Part shown: positions 37,357 to 46,090 of the stretch, one piece after another
Layout of the letters: every line of letters starts with the position of its first letter
Position numbering within the stretch: position 1 is the stretch's first letter
Assembly: GCF_016894265.1 (NCBI RefSeq)
Contig: NZ_CP069791.1
Span: forward strand, 620,001-684,000
DNA: 64,000 bases
Direction: 5' to 3'
Source: Corynebacterium tuberculostearicum
Lineage (GTDB): Bacteria > Actinomycetota > Actinomycetes > Mycobacteriales > Mycobacteriaceae
Position numbers and translations under genes: made by a program
The notes under the pieces: generated by a model
Told to the model about the DNA's origin: nothing
The model's database searches: none
Seen by the model: only the letters and a program-made list of their open reading frames with translations

Positions 37357-37379
37357 TCACCTCTGAGGAAAGGAGGTGA
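37357..37379 (+). promoter_or_regulatory. Shine-Dalgarno-masking hairpin
   Basis: TCACCTC (37357-37363) is perfectly complementary to GAGGTGA (37373-37379), part of the very strong ribosome site AAAGGAGGTGA. The upstream arm, with its AATCACCTCT context, imitates the 3' end of 16S rRNA. The fold would hide the ribosome site of the small basic ORF at 37384. Confidence 0.6.
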
Positions 37380-37383
37380 CGGC

Positions 37384-37590
37384 ATGGCTGACCGCCGCAT
37401 GTGGAAAATGTCGCCGGAGCGGCTGCAAGAGCATTTGAAATTGCGTAGCCGGGCATCGCGCATTCCCGATAAAAAGAAGGAACAGTCCAAGAAGGCCTGC
37501 CGGAACTCCCGGCGGGCCTTTCCGCTTTTCGGTGCAGAAAACTATTGGGTTATCCCCAACCGTTTGACTTTACCCAACGTTAACTATTAA
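37384..37590 (+). CDS. small basic protein, 68 residues, unrecognised
   Basis: This short frame encodes a Lys/Arg-rich peptide (MADRRMWKMSPERLQEHLKL ... SRASRIPDKKKEQSKKACRN). AAAGGAGGTGA sits 6 bases before the ATG, an almost ideal ribosome site, but it can be masked by the hairpin just upstream. I do not recognise the family. A terminator-like hairpin lies inside the coding sequence (37492-37520), so either the gene is real with an internal stem, or the ORF is a regulatory leader. It is placed 40 bases after glf and could be co-transcribed with it. Confidence 0.5.
   Translation: MADRRMWKMSPERLQEHLKLRSRASRIPDKKKEQSKKACRNSRRAFPLFGAENYWVIPNRLTLPNVNY
37492..37530 (+). terminator. terminator-like hairpin inside small ORF
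   Basis: A 12-base stem (AAGGCCTGCCGG with CCGGCGGGCCTT, one G-T pair, loop AACTC) is followed by TCCGCTTTTC. The stem is strong but the T run is interrupted, so it may end transcription only partly. It lies within the 68-residue ORF. Confidence 0.55.
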
Positions 37591-37608
37591 AGTTAACGAC
37601 AGGTTAAC
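37578..37608. repeat. three GTTAAC repeats, operator-like
   Basis: GTTAAC occurs at 37579-37584, 37592-37597 and 37603-37608. The first two, with flanking bases, make a perfect 7-base inverted repeat CGTTAAC-TATTAAA-GTTAACG (37578-37598). They lie between the small basic ORF and the phosphatase-like gene and probably mark a regulator binding region for the latter. Confidence 0.5.
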
Positions 37609-37648
37609 AATTAGCAAACGGGACAATAATCCGAGAAAGGGGATAACA

Positions 37649-38236
37649 ATGAACCAGTTTGAAACCCTGCGCCAGGATCTGCACGAGAACTACGGCCACG
37701 AGTACACGGCCGCGGAAATCGATGCCAAGCTCGATGAGGTTATTGCCAAGCACACCAAGAAGGCGGAGCTCGATGAATTCGTGCCGCTTTTGGTGGAGCG
37801 TGAGGTGCGCGACTACTTCGGTGCTCACCGCCTGCACGTACGTTTTGCCGCCGGTGCCAATAATGCGCTGGCCCAAGCCGCAGCGGAACTCACCCGCAAG
37901 CACGCCGGCGAAGCCCTCTTTGTAGATACCGCCGTTGCTCACCCAGAAAACGAAGCGGAAGGCCACCTTGCCTACGTCATGAACGAGCGCGGCATGGGGG
38001 AAGCCCCGAATAAGTACCTCGATGAGGTGCGCACGGTAGCGATGCCGGATTACATCGTGTTCTTGGGCCGCGAGGTAGAACGCGATGAGGCAGGCAAGGA
38101 CATCAAAATTTGGGATATTCCTGCCGCGGATACCGTGGAGGAGGCGCGCGAATTGGCTGATGACCTCGAAGCCCGCGTACTCTACATGCTCAACAAGCTG
38201 GGCATTGACCCGGTAGCCGAACCGGTCAACGCCTAG
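37649..38236 (+). CDS. LMW-phosphatase/arsenate-reductase-like protein lacking the Cys loop
   Basis: The 195-residue protein has an N-terminal helical domain (FETLRQDLHENYGHEYTAAE ... LLVEREVRDYF) of the three-helix-bundle type that precedes actinobacterial ArsC-like phosphatases. A domain with the late ArsC features (DYIVFLGREVERDE; IKIWDIPAADTVEEARELAD) follows. Where the catalytic CX5R loop should be, the sequence reads HVRFAAGANNALAQAAAEL, without a Cys or the Arg. It therefore looks catalytically dead and may act as a regulator or binding protein. A GAAAGGGG ribosome site is present. The stop interlocks with the next convergent gene. Confidence 0.78.
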   Translation: MNQFETLRQDLHENYGHEYTAAEIDAKLDEVIAKHTKKAELDEFVPLLVEREVRDYFGAHRLHVRFAAGANNALAQAAAELTRKHAGEALFVDTAVAHPENEAEGHLAYVMNERGMGEAPNKYLDEVRTVAMPDYIVFLGREVERDEAGKDIKIWDIPAADTVEEARELADDLEARVLYMLNKLGIDPVAEPVNA

Positions 38237-39495
38237 AAGCGGTACGGGTCGGGCAGCTGGGAGGAGACGTTATTATTAGCCACCCAGAAGCCCGCAAACC
38301 TATAGGGCATGTAGTGCGTGCCCATACCGGGGCGCCATTCCGGCGTGCCCAGGAGTGGGGGAGTTTTGCGGTCGCGCTGCGGATATAGCCTTTCTGGCAG
38401 CGCGCCCACCATGGGGTGGTAGTCCTCGAGGACGCGAGCGAAGGCGGAGTCGAAGTCTTCTCGCGACAGATCCTGGGACAGGTCATTAATGCGCTGCGTT
38501 ATCTGGCGCAAGCTGGCGTTGTCGGGCTGGCGAGAGAGGGCCGCTTGGGCGTCGCCAAGCAGCCATTGCACCTCGCCCGCGCGCACCGCAGTATCGCCGG
38601 CGCAGAAATTTTCTAGGGAATCTATCTGTGCTGCGGCCGTATTAATCTGCTTGAGCGCTTTGTATGCCTCCTTGATGGAGGCGGCGTGCAGGGAATAGTC
38701 TTGGATGTTCTCCAGCGCCTTGAGCGCCGGTCGCGCATCGGTGTACTGATTGACCAGAGAGCGCCACTGCACCTTCAGGTAGTCGCCCGCCAAGGGGGAA
38801 TGCAGGGCGTCAATCCGTGCCTCCGTGCGCTTGATGAGTTCCTCAGCCCCGTCGCGAGCGCCCTTAATATAATCGAAGCGCTTGCGCACTCGGGCGCGGC
38901 GGATGAACAAGTAGGTAATGAGGCCAACCGCGCCCAGAACTACGAGCACCATAGTCGCTGCGATGAATACGGACCACGTGGGCACATCCTGCATAGATTG
39001 CCGGCGCACGGTAGTATCCGCGTCGGCGCGCGTAGCCAGGATCATGCCGACGGTATAGTCATCGTCCGCCAGCGCAGGCCGCATCTGGTCCAAGATGCCG
39101 TCCACGCGGCCCTCGTCATAAATCTTGATGTCCTGGCACACCTCTGTGCCGCAGTGCACGGCCATACTATTGGGCTCAAAACCTACCGCGATGACGAGCA
39201 CATTTTTCTGTAGCCCACTTCCGTTGATGAAATGTGGATGCTCGCGTTCCAAGTCATGGAATAGAGTCCGGGAAAATTCCTCGCCCGACTTCGGATACGT
39301 AGCGTAGAGGACCTCGTGCACGGAATCCGGCAAATGCATGGACTGGGCTTGCGATTTGATGGCCCCTTCGTCCGAATTGCTGAGGATTTGGGCGTGGTCT
39401 AGAAACTCCACCGCGGGCTTTTCCTCTGCGATAGCGGCGGGCGCGCTGGCTACAGCGAGAAGACCTACTGCTGCCGCGCAAGGAACCCATCTCAT
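38233..39495 (-). CDS. DUF5129-type secreted membrane protein
   Basis: The 420-residue protein has a signal peptide (MRWVPCAAAVGLLAVASAPA) and a TPM-like extracytoplasmic domain with a Cys pair (VHCGTEVCQDIKIYDEG). A second transmembrane helix (about 190-212) is followed by basic RRARVRKRF and a long helical cytoplasmic region. It resembles an uncharacterised corynebacterial family. The start at 39495 is chosen because the frame upstream has no clear signal and MRWVP gives a good secretion signal. It lies inside the envelope cluster opposite to glfT2. Confidence 0.75.
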   Translation of the reverse strand: MRWVPCAAAVGLLAVASAPAAIAEEKPAVEFLDHAQILSNSDEGAIKSQAQSMHLPDSVHEVLYATYPKSGEEFSRTLFHDLEREHPHFINGSGLQKNVLVIAVGFEPNSMAVHCGTEVCQDIKIYDEGRVDGILDQMRPALADDDYTVGMILATRADADTTVRRQSMQDVPTWSVFIAATMVLVVLGAVGLITYLFIRRARVRKRFDYIKGARDGAEELIKRTEARIDALHSPLAGDYLKVQWRSLVNQYTDARPALKALENIQDYSLHAASIKEAYKALKQINTAAAQIDSLENFCAGDTAVRAGEVQWLLGDAQAALSRQPDNASLRQITQRINDLSQDLSREDFDSAFARVLEDYHPMVGALPERLYPQRDRKTPPLLGTPEWRPGMGTHYMPYRFAGFWVANNNVSSQLPDPYRF

Positions 39496-39601
39496 GATGT
39501 TCCATAATACGGGCTCCGCGTGTAAACCGTAGTACTTATGCAAAAGCAACTACGCTAAATCGCTGACTACTGTTTATACCGTTTGGAGAATCGAAGCTAT
39601 C

Positions 39602-41554
39602 GTGACTGCCAACAACACCCAGGCCCATGAGCCCCTGCAGCGCATCCTGCTGCCTAAGCGCGGCGAGCCCTTTGATGTGCGGATGCTCTACCTCATCGAA
39701 GCCGAGCAAAACCGCGAACGCCTCAGCTGGTTTAACCGCACCTCCGTCACCATCCCGGCCGGTGAGGAAGCATCTTTTGAAACCTACTTCAATGCCTTCC
39801 CAGCTTCCTACTGGCGCCGCTGGTCCCAGCTGCGTTCCGTAATCCTCAGCCTGGACATTGAGGGTCAAGCAAATATTTCCCTCTACCGCTCCAAGCAGGA
39901 TGGCCAGCGCATTTCCGTGGCCAACCACCTGGTAGGCACCGGCCACCACGAGTTTGAGCTGCCGCTTAAAAACTTCGAGGATGGCGGTTGGCTGTGGTTC
40001 GATATCACCGCCGAGCAGGAAACCACGCTTGCTGACGCCGCCTGGTGCTCCCCCCACGCCCCCGGCCCACAGCTGCTGCCGGACGGCACCGAGCAACCAG
40101 CGCAGGACAAGCGCGTGGCGGTCGGCATCCCCACTTTTAACCGCCCGACCGATGCCGTGGCAGCGCTCAAGGCACTGGCCGAGGACCCGGTGGTAGACGA
40201 GATCATCGACTTCGTCCTCATGCCGGATCAAGGCAACCAGCACCCGGCCGATGAGCCGGGGTACGACGAGGCGGTGGCCCACTTTGGCGAGCGCTTCCGC
40301 GAATTCCGCCAAGGCAACCTGGGCGGCTCCGGCGGCTACTCCCGCATCATGTACGAGGCGCTGGAGAATACCGAATCGCCCTTCATCCTGTACATGGACG
40401 ATGACATCGCCATCGAGCCGGACTCCGTGCTGCGCGCGGTTCAGGCGGCCCGCTACGCGGCTAAGCCCATTATCGTCGGCGGCCAGATGCTCAATCTGCA
40501 GGAGCGCTCCCAGCTGCGCACCACCGGCGAACAGGTTAACCGTGCCGATTTCATGTGGGGCGCGGCGCCGCACGCCGTCTACGACCACGACTTTGCCAAG
40601 TACCCGCTGCGCGCCATCGGCACCCGCGAGACTCACCTGGATCCCAAGAAGTACGATTCCCGCGCGCTGCACCGCCGCGTTGACGTGGAATACAACGGCT
40701 GGTGGATGTGCCTCTTCCCACGCATCGTGGCAGAAACCAACGGCCAGCCGCTGCCGCTGTTTATCAAGTGGGACGATACCGAGTACTCCCTGCGCGCAGC
40801 GCGCAACGGATTCCCCACGGTGACCTGGCCGGGTGCCGCTATCTGGCACATGGCTTGGGCGGATAAGGACGATGCCATTGACTGGCAGGCCTACTTCCAC
40901 CTGCGCAACCGCCTCATCGTTGCCGCGATGTACCACGAGGGGCCGGCCAAGGGCATTACCAAGTCCATCTTTAAGTCCACCCTCAAGCACACCATGTGCA
41001 TGGAATACTCCACCATGGCCATCCAAATTGAGGCCATGCGAGACTTCCTGGCCGGACCGGACCATCTCTTCGACATCCTGGAGTCTTCGCTGCCGCGCAT
41101 CGCGCAGATCCGCAAGAACTACTCCGATGCCGTCATCCTGGAATCCGCCGATGAGCTCCCAGCTCCCACCGGCGCGCCGGGCGTGCCCACCCGTAATATC
41201 GGCGGCCGCCTGGCCAAGATTAAGAAGATCCCGTGGGCCATCAAGGGCCTCAAGCACCTCGTCAGTAAGGAAGACGCTGCGCACCATGAGGCGCCGCAGC
41301 TAAACCTCACCCCGGACGAGGCCCGCTGGTTCACCTTGTCCCGCGTAGATTCGGCCACCGTCTCCACCGCGGGTGGCACCGGCGTCGCCTTCCGCAAGCG
41401 TGATCGCGACCTAGCCAAGGACCTCGTGACCCAGACCCGCGAGCTGCTGAAGGAAATCGAGGAGAACTTCGACGACCTGCGCGCCGAATACCGCGCGGCA
41501 CAGCCGGAGCTGACTTCGCGCGAGTCCTGGAAGAAGGTCTTCGATGCCCAATAA
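39602..41554 (+). CDS. glfT2: galactofuranosyltransferase GlfT2
   Basis: The 650-residue GT-A enzyme polymerises galactofuranose onto the lipid-linked galactan precursor at the cytoplasmic membrane face. A beta-rich N-terminal domain (about 1-170) is followed by the GT-A core. It includes VAVGIPTFNRPTDAV, the metal-binding Asp266-Asp267-Asp268 in YMDDDIAIEPDS, and the likely catalytic acidic pair Asp391-Asp392 in FIKWDDTEYSLRAARNGF. A helical C-terminal domain follows. It uses the UDP-galactofuranose made by Glf. GTG 39602 is the start. It overlaps the PAP2 gene by 11 bases. Confidence 0.95.
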   Translation: MTANNTQAHEPLQRILLPKRGEPFDVRMLYLIEAEQNRERLSWFNRTSVTIPAGEEASFETYFNAFPASYWRRWSQLRSVILSLDIEGQANISLYRSKQDGQRISVANHLVGTGHHEFELPLKNFEDGGWLWFDITAEQETTLADAAWCSPHAPGPQLLPDGTEQPAQDKRVAVGIPTFNRPTDAVAALKALAEDPVVDEIIDFVLMPDQGNQHPADEPGYDEAVAHFGERFREFRQGNLGGSGGYSRIMYEALENTESPFILYMDDDIAIEPDSVLRAVQAARYAAKPIIVGGQMLNLQERSQLRTTGEQVNRADFMWGAAPHAVYDHDFAKYPLRAIGTRETHLDPKKYDSRALHRRVDVEYNGWWMCLFPRIVAETNGQPLPLFIKWDDTEYSLRAARNGFPTVTWPGAAIWHMAWADKDDAIDWQAYFHLRNRLIVAAMYHEGPAKGITKSIFKSTLKHTMCMEYSTMAIQIEAMRDFLAGPDHLFDILESSLPRIAQIRKNYSDAVILESADELPAPTGAPGVPTRNIGGRLAKIKKIPWAIKGLKHLVSKEDAAHHEAPQLNLTPDEARWFTLSRVDSATVSTAGGTGVAFRKRDRDLAKDLVTQTRELLKEIEENFDDLRAEYRAAQPELTSRESWKKVFDAQ

Positions 41555-42059
41555 GCTTTCCGTAGCAGAATCGCGCGTCCTCGAATCCATCCAAAATGCG
41601 GCCTTCGACGTGCCCGGTGTGCTTCCCACCGCCCGCGGGCTTAGCCACTGGGGCGAGCATGCCTTGGGCTGGATGGGCAGCGCTGCGGTAGGGGCGGGCA
41701 TCGACAAGCGCCGCCGCGAAGGCTGGATCCGTGTTGGAGCCGCCGCCTTCCTCGCGCACGCCGCCAGCGTGGTGCTCAAGCGCATCGTGCGCCGCAAGCG
41801 CCCGGATTATCCCTACGTGCGCGTGGGTGTAAAAACGCCCTCCAAGCTCTCCTTTCCCAGCTCGCACGCGACTTCGACCACCGCATTCCTGGTGGCGGTA
41901 AGCCGCCTTACCGGCCGCAAGGCGCCCCTTCTCGGCGTGCCGGTAATGATGGCATCGCGTATGGTGCTCGGAGTGCACTACCCAACAGATACGGCCGTGG
42001 GCGCGGCCATCGGCGCTGCTACCGCGGAGGTCGTGATGAAAGGAATGAAGCATGAGTGA
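41544..42059 (+). CDS. PAP2-family phosphatase (DPPR pathway)
   Basis: The 171-residue membrane protein has the three PAP2 motifs: KRIVRRKRP (KX6RP), PSSHATST (motif 2) and SRMVLGVHYPTD (SRX5HX3D). In mycobacteria the homologue between glfT2 and the ubiA-type gene acts on decaprenyl-phosphoryl-ribose phosphate during arabinose-donor synthesis, and the same order here supports that role. It overlaps glfT2 by 11 bases and ubiA by 8 bases, so the three are translationally coupled. Confidence 0.92.
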   Translation: MPNKLSVAESRVLESIQNAAFDVPGVLPTARGLSHWGEHALGWMGSAAVGAGIDKRRREGWIRVGAAAFLAHAASVVLKRIVRRKRPDYPYVRVGVKTPSKLSFPSSHATSTTAFLVAVSRLTGRKAPLLGVPVMMASRMVLGVHYPTDTAVGAAIGAATAEVVMKGMKHE

Positions 42060-43032
42060 TGATGGAAACCAGCACTTTTTCCATTCGGAGCCGCACACCT
42101 CTGGCGTAGACACCGGCCGCAAGCGCAAGCCGCCGAAGAATCTTGCCGATGGCATGATTAAGGCCCTGCGCCCCAAGCAGTGGGTCAAAAACGTCCTGGT
42201 GCTGGCCGCCCCCGCCGCGGCCGGCGCCGAAGCGCTGTTCCATGGCCGCGTGCTTCTCGACGTCCTCTTGGCCTTCGTCGTCTTCTGCCTCGGTGCTTCC
42301 TCCATTTACCTGATTAACGATGCGAAGGATTGGCGAGAGGACCAAGAGCATCCGACCAAGCGCTTCCGCCCGATTGCCTCGGGTGTGCTACCGATCAAGC
42401 TCGCCTATGTCATGGCCGTGGTGCTCATCTGCCTGTCCATCGGCTTGTCTTTCCTCGCTACGGCCGGGCCGCAGCTGGCTATCGTGATGGCAATTTATAT
42501 CGCACTGCAGTTGGGCTATTGCTTTGGCTGGAAGCATATGCCGGTGATCGATATTGCGCTGGTGTCCTCCGGCTTCATGCTGCGCACCATGGCCGGTGGC
42601 GTAGCCGCAGGCATCGAGCTTTCCCAGTGGTTCCTGCTGGTGGCGGCCTTCGGCTCGCTGTTTATGGCCTCCGGCAAGCGCTACTCGGAGATCCTGTTGG
42701 TAGAACAGACTGGCGCGAAAATCCGCAAATCCCTGGAGGGCTATACGCCCACCTACCTGCGCTTCGTGTGGACCCTAGCCGCCACCGCAGTGGTCATCTG
42801 CTACACCTTGTGGGGCTTCGAGCTCGCTAACGACGCCCAGACCGGTGGCGTGTGGTACCAGATTTCCATGGTGCCGTTTACTATCGCCATCCTGCGCTAC
42901 GCGGCCGATGTGGACCGCGGCCAGGGCGGCGCACCGGATGAGATTGCACTCGAGGACCGCACTTTGCAGGTTCTCGCCTTGGCCTGGCTCGCCTGCATCG
43001 CAATGGCGGTTTATATCATGCCGTTGTTCTAG
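42052..43032 (+). CDS. ubiA: decaprenyl-phosphate phosphoribosyltransferase (UbiA family)
   Basis: The 326-residue UbiA-family enzyme has about eight to nine transmembrane helices and transfers phosphoribose from PRPP to decaprenyl phosphate, the first committed step to the arabinan donor. The Asp-rich motif is INDAKDWREDQEHPTKRFRP (residues about 88-107), and the N-terminal RPKQWVKNVLVLAAP is typical of DPPR synthases rather than quinone prenyltransferases. It overlaps the PAP2 gene by 8 bases. Confidence 0.94.
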   Translation: MSDDGNQHFFHSEPHTSGVDTGRKRKPPKNLADGMIKALRPKQWVKNVLVLAAPAAAGAEALFHGRVLLDVLLAFVVFCLGASSIYLINDAKDWREDQEHPTKRFRPIASGVLPIKLAYVMAVVLICLSIGLSFLATAGPQLAIVMAIYIALQLGYCFGWKHMPVIDIALVSSGFMLRTMAGGVAAGIELSQWFLLVAAFGSLFMASGKRYSEILLVEQTGAKIRKSLEGYTPTYLRFVWTLAATAVVICYTLWGFELANDAQTGGVWYQISMVPFTIAILRYAADVDRGQGGAPDEIALEDRTLQVLALAWLACIAMAVYIMPLF

Positions 43033-43085
43033 ACACAGCGGAATCGATATAGAAATTTTCTGCGGGGCTGATAAACTTTCTCCCC

Positions 43086-44780
43086 GTGCTTAACACCGAC
43101 CACAAGAGTATCGCCCGCTGGAGTGCCCCAGCGGTCGTTCTTGTGATCGGTGTTTTATCTTTCTGGGGCGGCTTCGCTCGCCGCTGGATTTCCGATGACG
43201 GCCTCATCGTCCTGCGTACCGTGCGCAATCTCGAAGCTGGAAACGGGCCCGTGTTCAATATGGGCGAGCGCGTGGAGGCCAATACTTCCACGCTGTGGCA
43301 GTACCTCATCTTCCTCGTGCGCTGGGTCTCCCACGCAAACCTGGAAGGCATCGCCATTTACTTGGGCCTCTTCTTGGCGGTAGCAGCAATGGTTGTCGGC
43401 ACGGGGGCGTCGGCAAGCATGCGCTCTGGCGCCGTCCTTCCGGCCGGCGCACTTGTGTATGTGGCCCTGCCACCGGCCCGCGACTTTTTCACTTCCGGCT
43501 TGGAATGGGGTCTGTGCATCTTCTACCTTGCGGTGCTGTGGTGGCTGTTGTTGCGGTGGTCGCGCCCGCGTCGCCACTCCGGGAGCAATAGCGACGCCTA
43601 TTGGCTCGCCTTCTGGGCTGGGCTGTCCTGGCTGGTGCGCCCAGAGCTCGCTCTGTACGGCGGCCTGGTGGGAATCGTGCTGCTCGTATCCCACCGCTGG
43701 TGGAAGATTCTTGCCGTCGCAGTGCCGCTGCCGTTGGCCTATGAGATTTTCCGCATGGGTTACTACGGCCTACTGACCCCGCACACGGCCGTGGCCAAGT
43801 CCGCGGCCGGTTCCGAATGGGGCAAGGGCTTTACCTACCTGGCGGACTTTGCCGGACCGTACTGGCTCTTCCTACCGCTCATCGTGCTAGCCATTGCGGG
43901 TCTGTGGAAGGCGGACCTGCGCCCCACGGCTCTCCGATCCACCGCCATTGCCACGTATCTTTTTGTAGGTGCGGCGCTCATCCATACGCTTTATGTCTTG
44001 CGCGTGGGTGGAGACTTTATGCACGGCCGCATGCTGCTGCTGCCACTTTTTGCGATTCTGCTTCCGATCTTTGTCGTTAGCGTACGCATGTGGATCGTTT
44101 CCGTCCTCTGTGCGGTGTGGGCGCTGGTTATCGTTCTGCGCGGGCATCCGGTGGATCGCAGCATCTATGCGGATGAAATTTCCATCGTGGACGAGCGCGA
44201 TTTTTGGACCTATGCCACCCAGCGCCAGGATCCTCCTATGCGGGCCGAAGAGTTCCTCGGCGCCAAGTTTATGGAGGACTACCAGGAGGGCATCGACGAG
44301 CTAGAGGCGGGCGACGCCATGACCTTCCGCTATATCAAGGGCGAAGATAGGTTCTCGTGGACGGCCACGCCTGCGGACCCTTCGCGCACCGATCCGCCGA
44401 CCGTTTACCTGCTCAATTTGGGCCTGTCTTCCATGAATGCGCCGCTGGATATTCGCGTGCTGGACAATATCGGCCTCAGCAACCCTTTGGCGGCGCGCCA
44501 GCCGCGCATCGAGGGCGGGCGCATTGGGCACGACAAGAGCTTGGATATGTCGTGGCAGGTGGCAGATTCCGCCGCCGATATCGACGAGATCCCGGCGTGG
44601 ATTGATAAGTACGAGGCGGCCAAGGCTCGCGCCGCGCTTGCCGACGCCGATTTTCAGAAACTCTTCGCCACATACAGGGAACCCCTAACTTGGGACCGTT
44701 TCTGGAAAAATATTAAATTCTCTCTGACCGATGGTCGGACCCTCACTTTTTCTTCTGATCCCTCTGACTACCTGCGCTAA
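43086..44780 (+). CDS. aftB: terminal beta-(1->2) arabinofuranosyltransferase AftB
   Basis: The 564-residue GT-C enzyme has about ten transmembrane helices and a C-terminal extracytoplasmic domain. The GT-C acidic motif is Asp37-Asp38 in RRWISDDGLIVLRTV, followed by FNMGERVEANTSTLWQYL. AftB adds the terminal beta-(1->2) arabinofuranose to arabinogalactan, using decaprenyl-phosphoryl-arabinose. Its place after ubiA matches mycobacteria and C. glutamicum. GTG 43086 is the likely start with no clear ribosome site. Confidence 0.92.
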   Translation: MLNTDHKSIARWSAPAVVLVIGVLSFWGGFARRWISDDGLIVLRTVRNLEAGNGPVFNMGERVEANTSTLWQYLIFLVRWVSHANLEGIAIYLGLFLAVAAMVVGTGASASMRSGAVLPAGALVYVALPPARDFFTSGLEWGLCIFYLAVLWWLLLRWSRPRRHSGSNSDAYWLAFWAGLSWLVRPELALYGGLVGIVLLVSHRWWKILAVAVPLPLAYEIFRMGYYGLLTPHTAVAKSAAGSEWGKGFTYLADFAGPYWLFLPLIVLAIAGLWKADLRPTALRSTAIATYLFVGAALIHTLYVLRVGGDFMHGRMLLLPLFAILLPIFVVSVRMWIVSVLCAVWALVIVLRGHPVDRSIYADEISIVDERDFWTYATQRQDPPMRAEEFLGAKFMEDYQEGIDELEAGDAMTFRYIKGEDRFSWTATPADPSRTDPPTVYLLNLGLSSMNAPLDIRVLDNIGLSNPLAARQPRIEGGRIGHDKSLDMSWQVADSAADIDEIPAWIDKYEAAKARAALADADFQKLFATYREPLTWDRFWKNIKFSLTDGRTLTFSSDPSDYLR

Positions 44781-44917
44781 TTCCTTTAGATGCAGACTTT
44801 AGGGGGAACCTAAGTTACACTATTCTGTGACATTGTTATCGATCCGTGACGTTAACGGTATACAGGTTCCGGACGATAGAACTTAGTGACAATCACCGAG
44901 TAGTTTGAAGGAGAAAG

Positions 44918-45931
44918 ATGACTGCATCCATCAAGGGTCGCGTCCTTTCAGTCATCATGGCAGTTGCCGTAGCTTTGGGCCTGGCCGTCGTGGCAGGTTC
45001 CCAGCCGGCAGAGGCAGCCAACCGCGACTGGCTGCGCCGTGACGCCACTGGTACGTGTGAGTGGGACAAGGTTGGCTGGTGGGTCCAGCGTTGCGACGTA
45101 TGGTCCCAGGCTATGGGCCGCACCATCCCGGTGCAGGTTCAGCCGGCAAAGCGCGGCGGCAATGCTGCCCTCTACCTGCTAGATGGCCTGCGTGCCACCG
45201 ATCGCACTAACGCATGGGTAAATGACGTTAATGCTGCCAAGACCTACGAGCCGCACAACATCACCCTCGCTATGCCCGTCGGTGGTGCTGCTTCCTTCTA
45301 CGCTGACTGGCAGGGTCCTGCTACCTATGACCTGGAAAATCCGGTCAACTACAAGTGGGAGACCTTCCTGACCAGCGAGCTTCCTGGCTACTTGGAGCGC
45401 AACTTCGGTGTTGCCCGCAACAACAACTCCATTGCTGGCCTGTCCATGGGCGCCGGTGCCGCCCTGACCCTGGCTGCAAAGCACCCGAACCAGTTCCGTC
45501 AGGCGCTGTCCTACTCCGGCTTCCTGACCACCACGGTCCCAGGCGCTCAGACCATGATGCGCTTTGCCATGCTGGATGCGGGCGGATTCAACATCAACGC
45601 TATGTACGGTTCCCTGTTTAACCCGAAGCGTTTCCAGAACGATCCGCTGCTGCTTATTCCGAAGTTGCGCAATACCAACCTGTACATCTCCGCAGCTTCT
45701 GGTGTCCCAGGCGCCGGCGATAGCCACTACCTTCCGGAGCACCAGGCCGCCGGTGCCGCGCTCGAGTTCGGCTCGAATATCACCACCCGCGTGTGGGAGG
45801 GTGCCGCTCGCCTGCAGGGCCTGAACCCGACCGTGGACTACCCGGCACAGGGTCTGCACAACTGGGAGCAGTTCGGCTACCAGCTCAACCGCTCTAAGCC
45901 ACAGGTGCTTAACGTCATGAACGCTTGGTAA
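44918..45931 (+). CDS. cmt2: secreted mycolyltransferase (antigen 85-like)
   Basis: The 337-residue secreted alpha/beta hydrolase has a signal peptide ending near QPAEAANRDW. The nucleophile is Ser176 in SIAGLSMGAGAALTLA, and the catalytic His314 lies in GLHNWEQFGYQ. It transfers corynomycolate between trehalose esters or to arabinogalactan. Unlike the second mycolyltransferase it has no LGFP repeats. The symbol follows C. glutamicum position (downstream of aftB) and is tentative. GAAGGAG precedes the ATG and a strong terminator follows. Confidence 0.9.
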   Translation: MTASIKGRVLSVIMAVAVALGLAVVAGSQPAEAANRDWLRRDATGTCEWDKVGWWVQRCDVWSQAMGRTIPVQVQPAKRGGNAALYLLDGLRATDRTNAWVNDVNAAKTYEPHNITLAMPVGGAASFYADWQGPATYDLENPVNYKWETFLTSELPGYLERNFGVARNNNSIAGLSMGAGAALTLAAKHPNQFRQALSYSGFLTTTVPGAQTMMRFAMLDAGGFNINAMYGSLFNPKRFQNDPLLLIPKLRNTNLYISAASGVPGAGDSHYLPEHQAAGAALEFGSNITTRVWEGAARLQGLNPTVDYPAQGLHNWEQFGYQLNRSKPQVLNVMNAW

Positions 45932-45943
45932 TTCTTGCGGCCG

Positions 45944-45978
45944 AATCCCCTTTCTTAAGGAAAGGGGATTTTCTTTTG
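45944..45978 (+). terminator. intrinsic terminator after mycolyltransferase
   Basis: A perfect 11-base stem AATCCCCTTTC/GAAAGGGGATT (45944-45954 with 45960-45970, loop TTAAG) is followed by TTCTTTT. It ends the aftB-cmt2 transcript. Confidence 0.9.
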
Positions 45979-46090
45979 CGAAGGGTATCGAACAAATATA
46001 CGTCTAACTATTGCGGGCGTCTCGGCATTGCGCTAATCTAGGCGTGTCAGTTCGATTGGGTGTGCGAAATTATTCAGAGGGGGAGCTTTC

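Noticed and set aside
39536..41287. Long open frame antisense to glfT2
   Set aside because: It is a shadow of glfT2, whose product is conserved; the antisense product has no motif.
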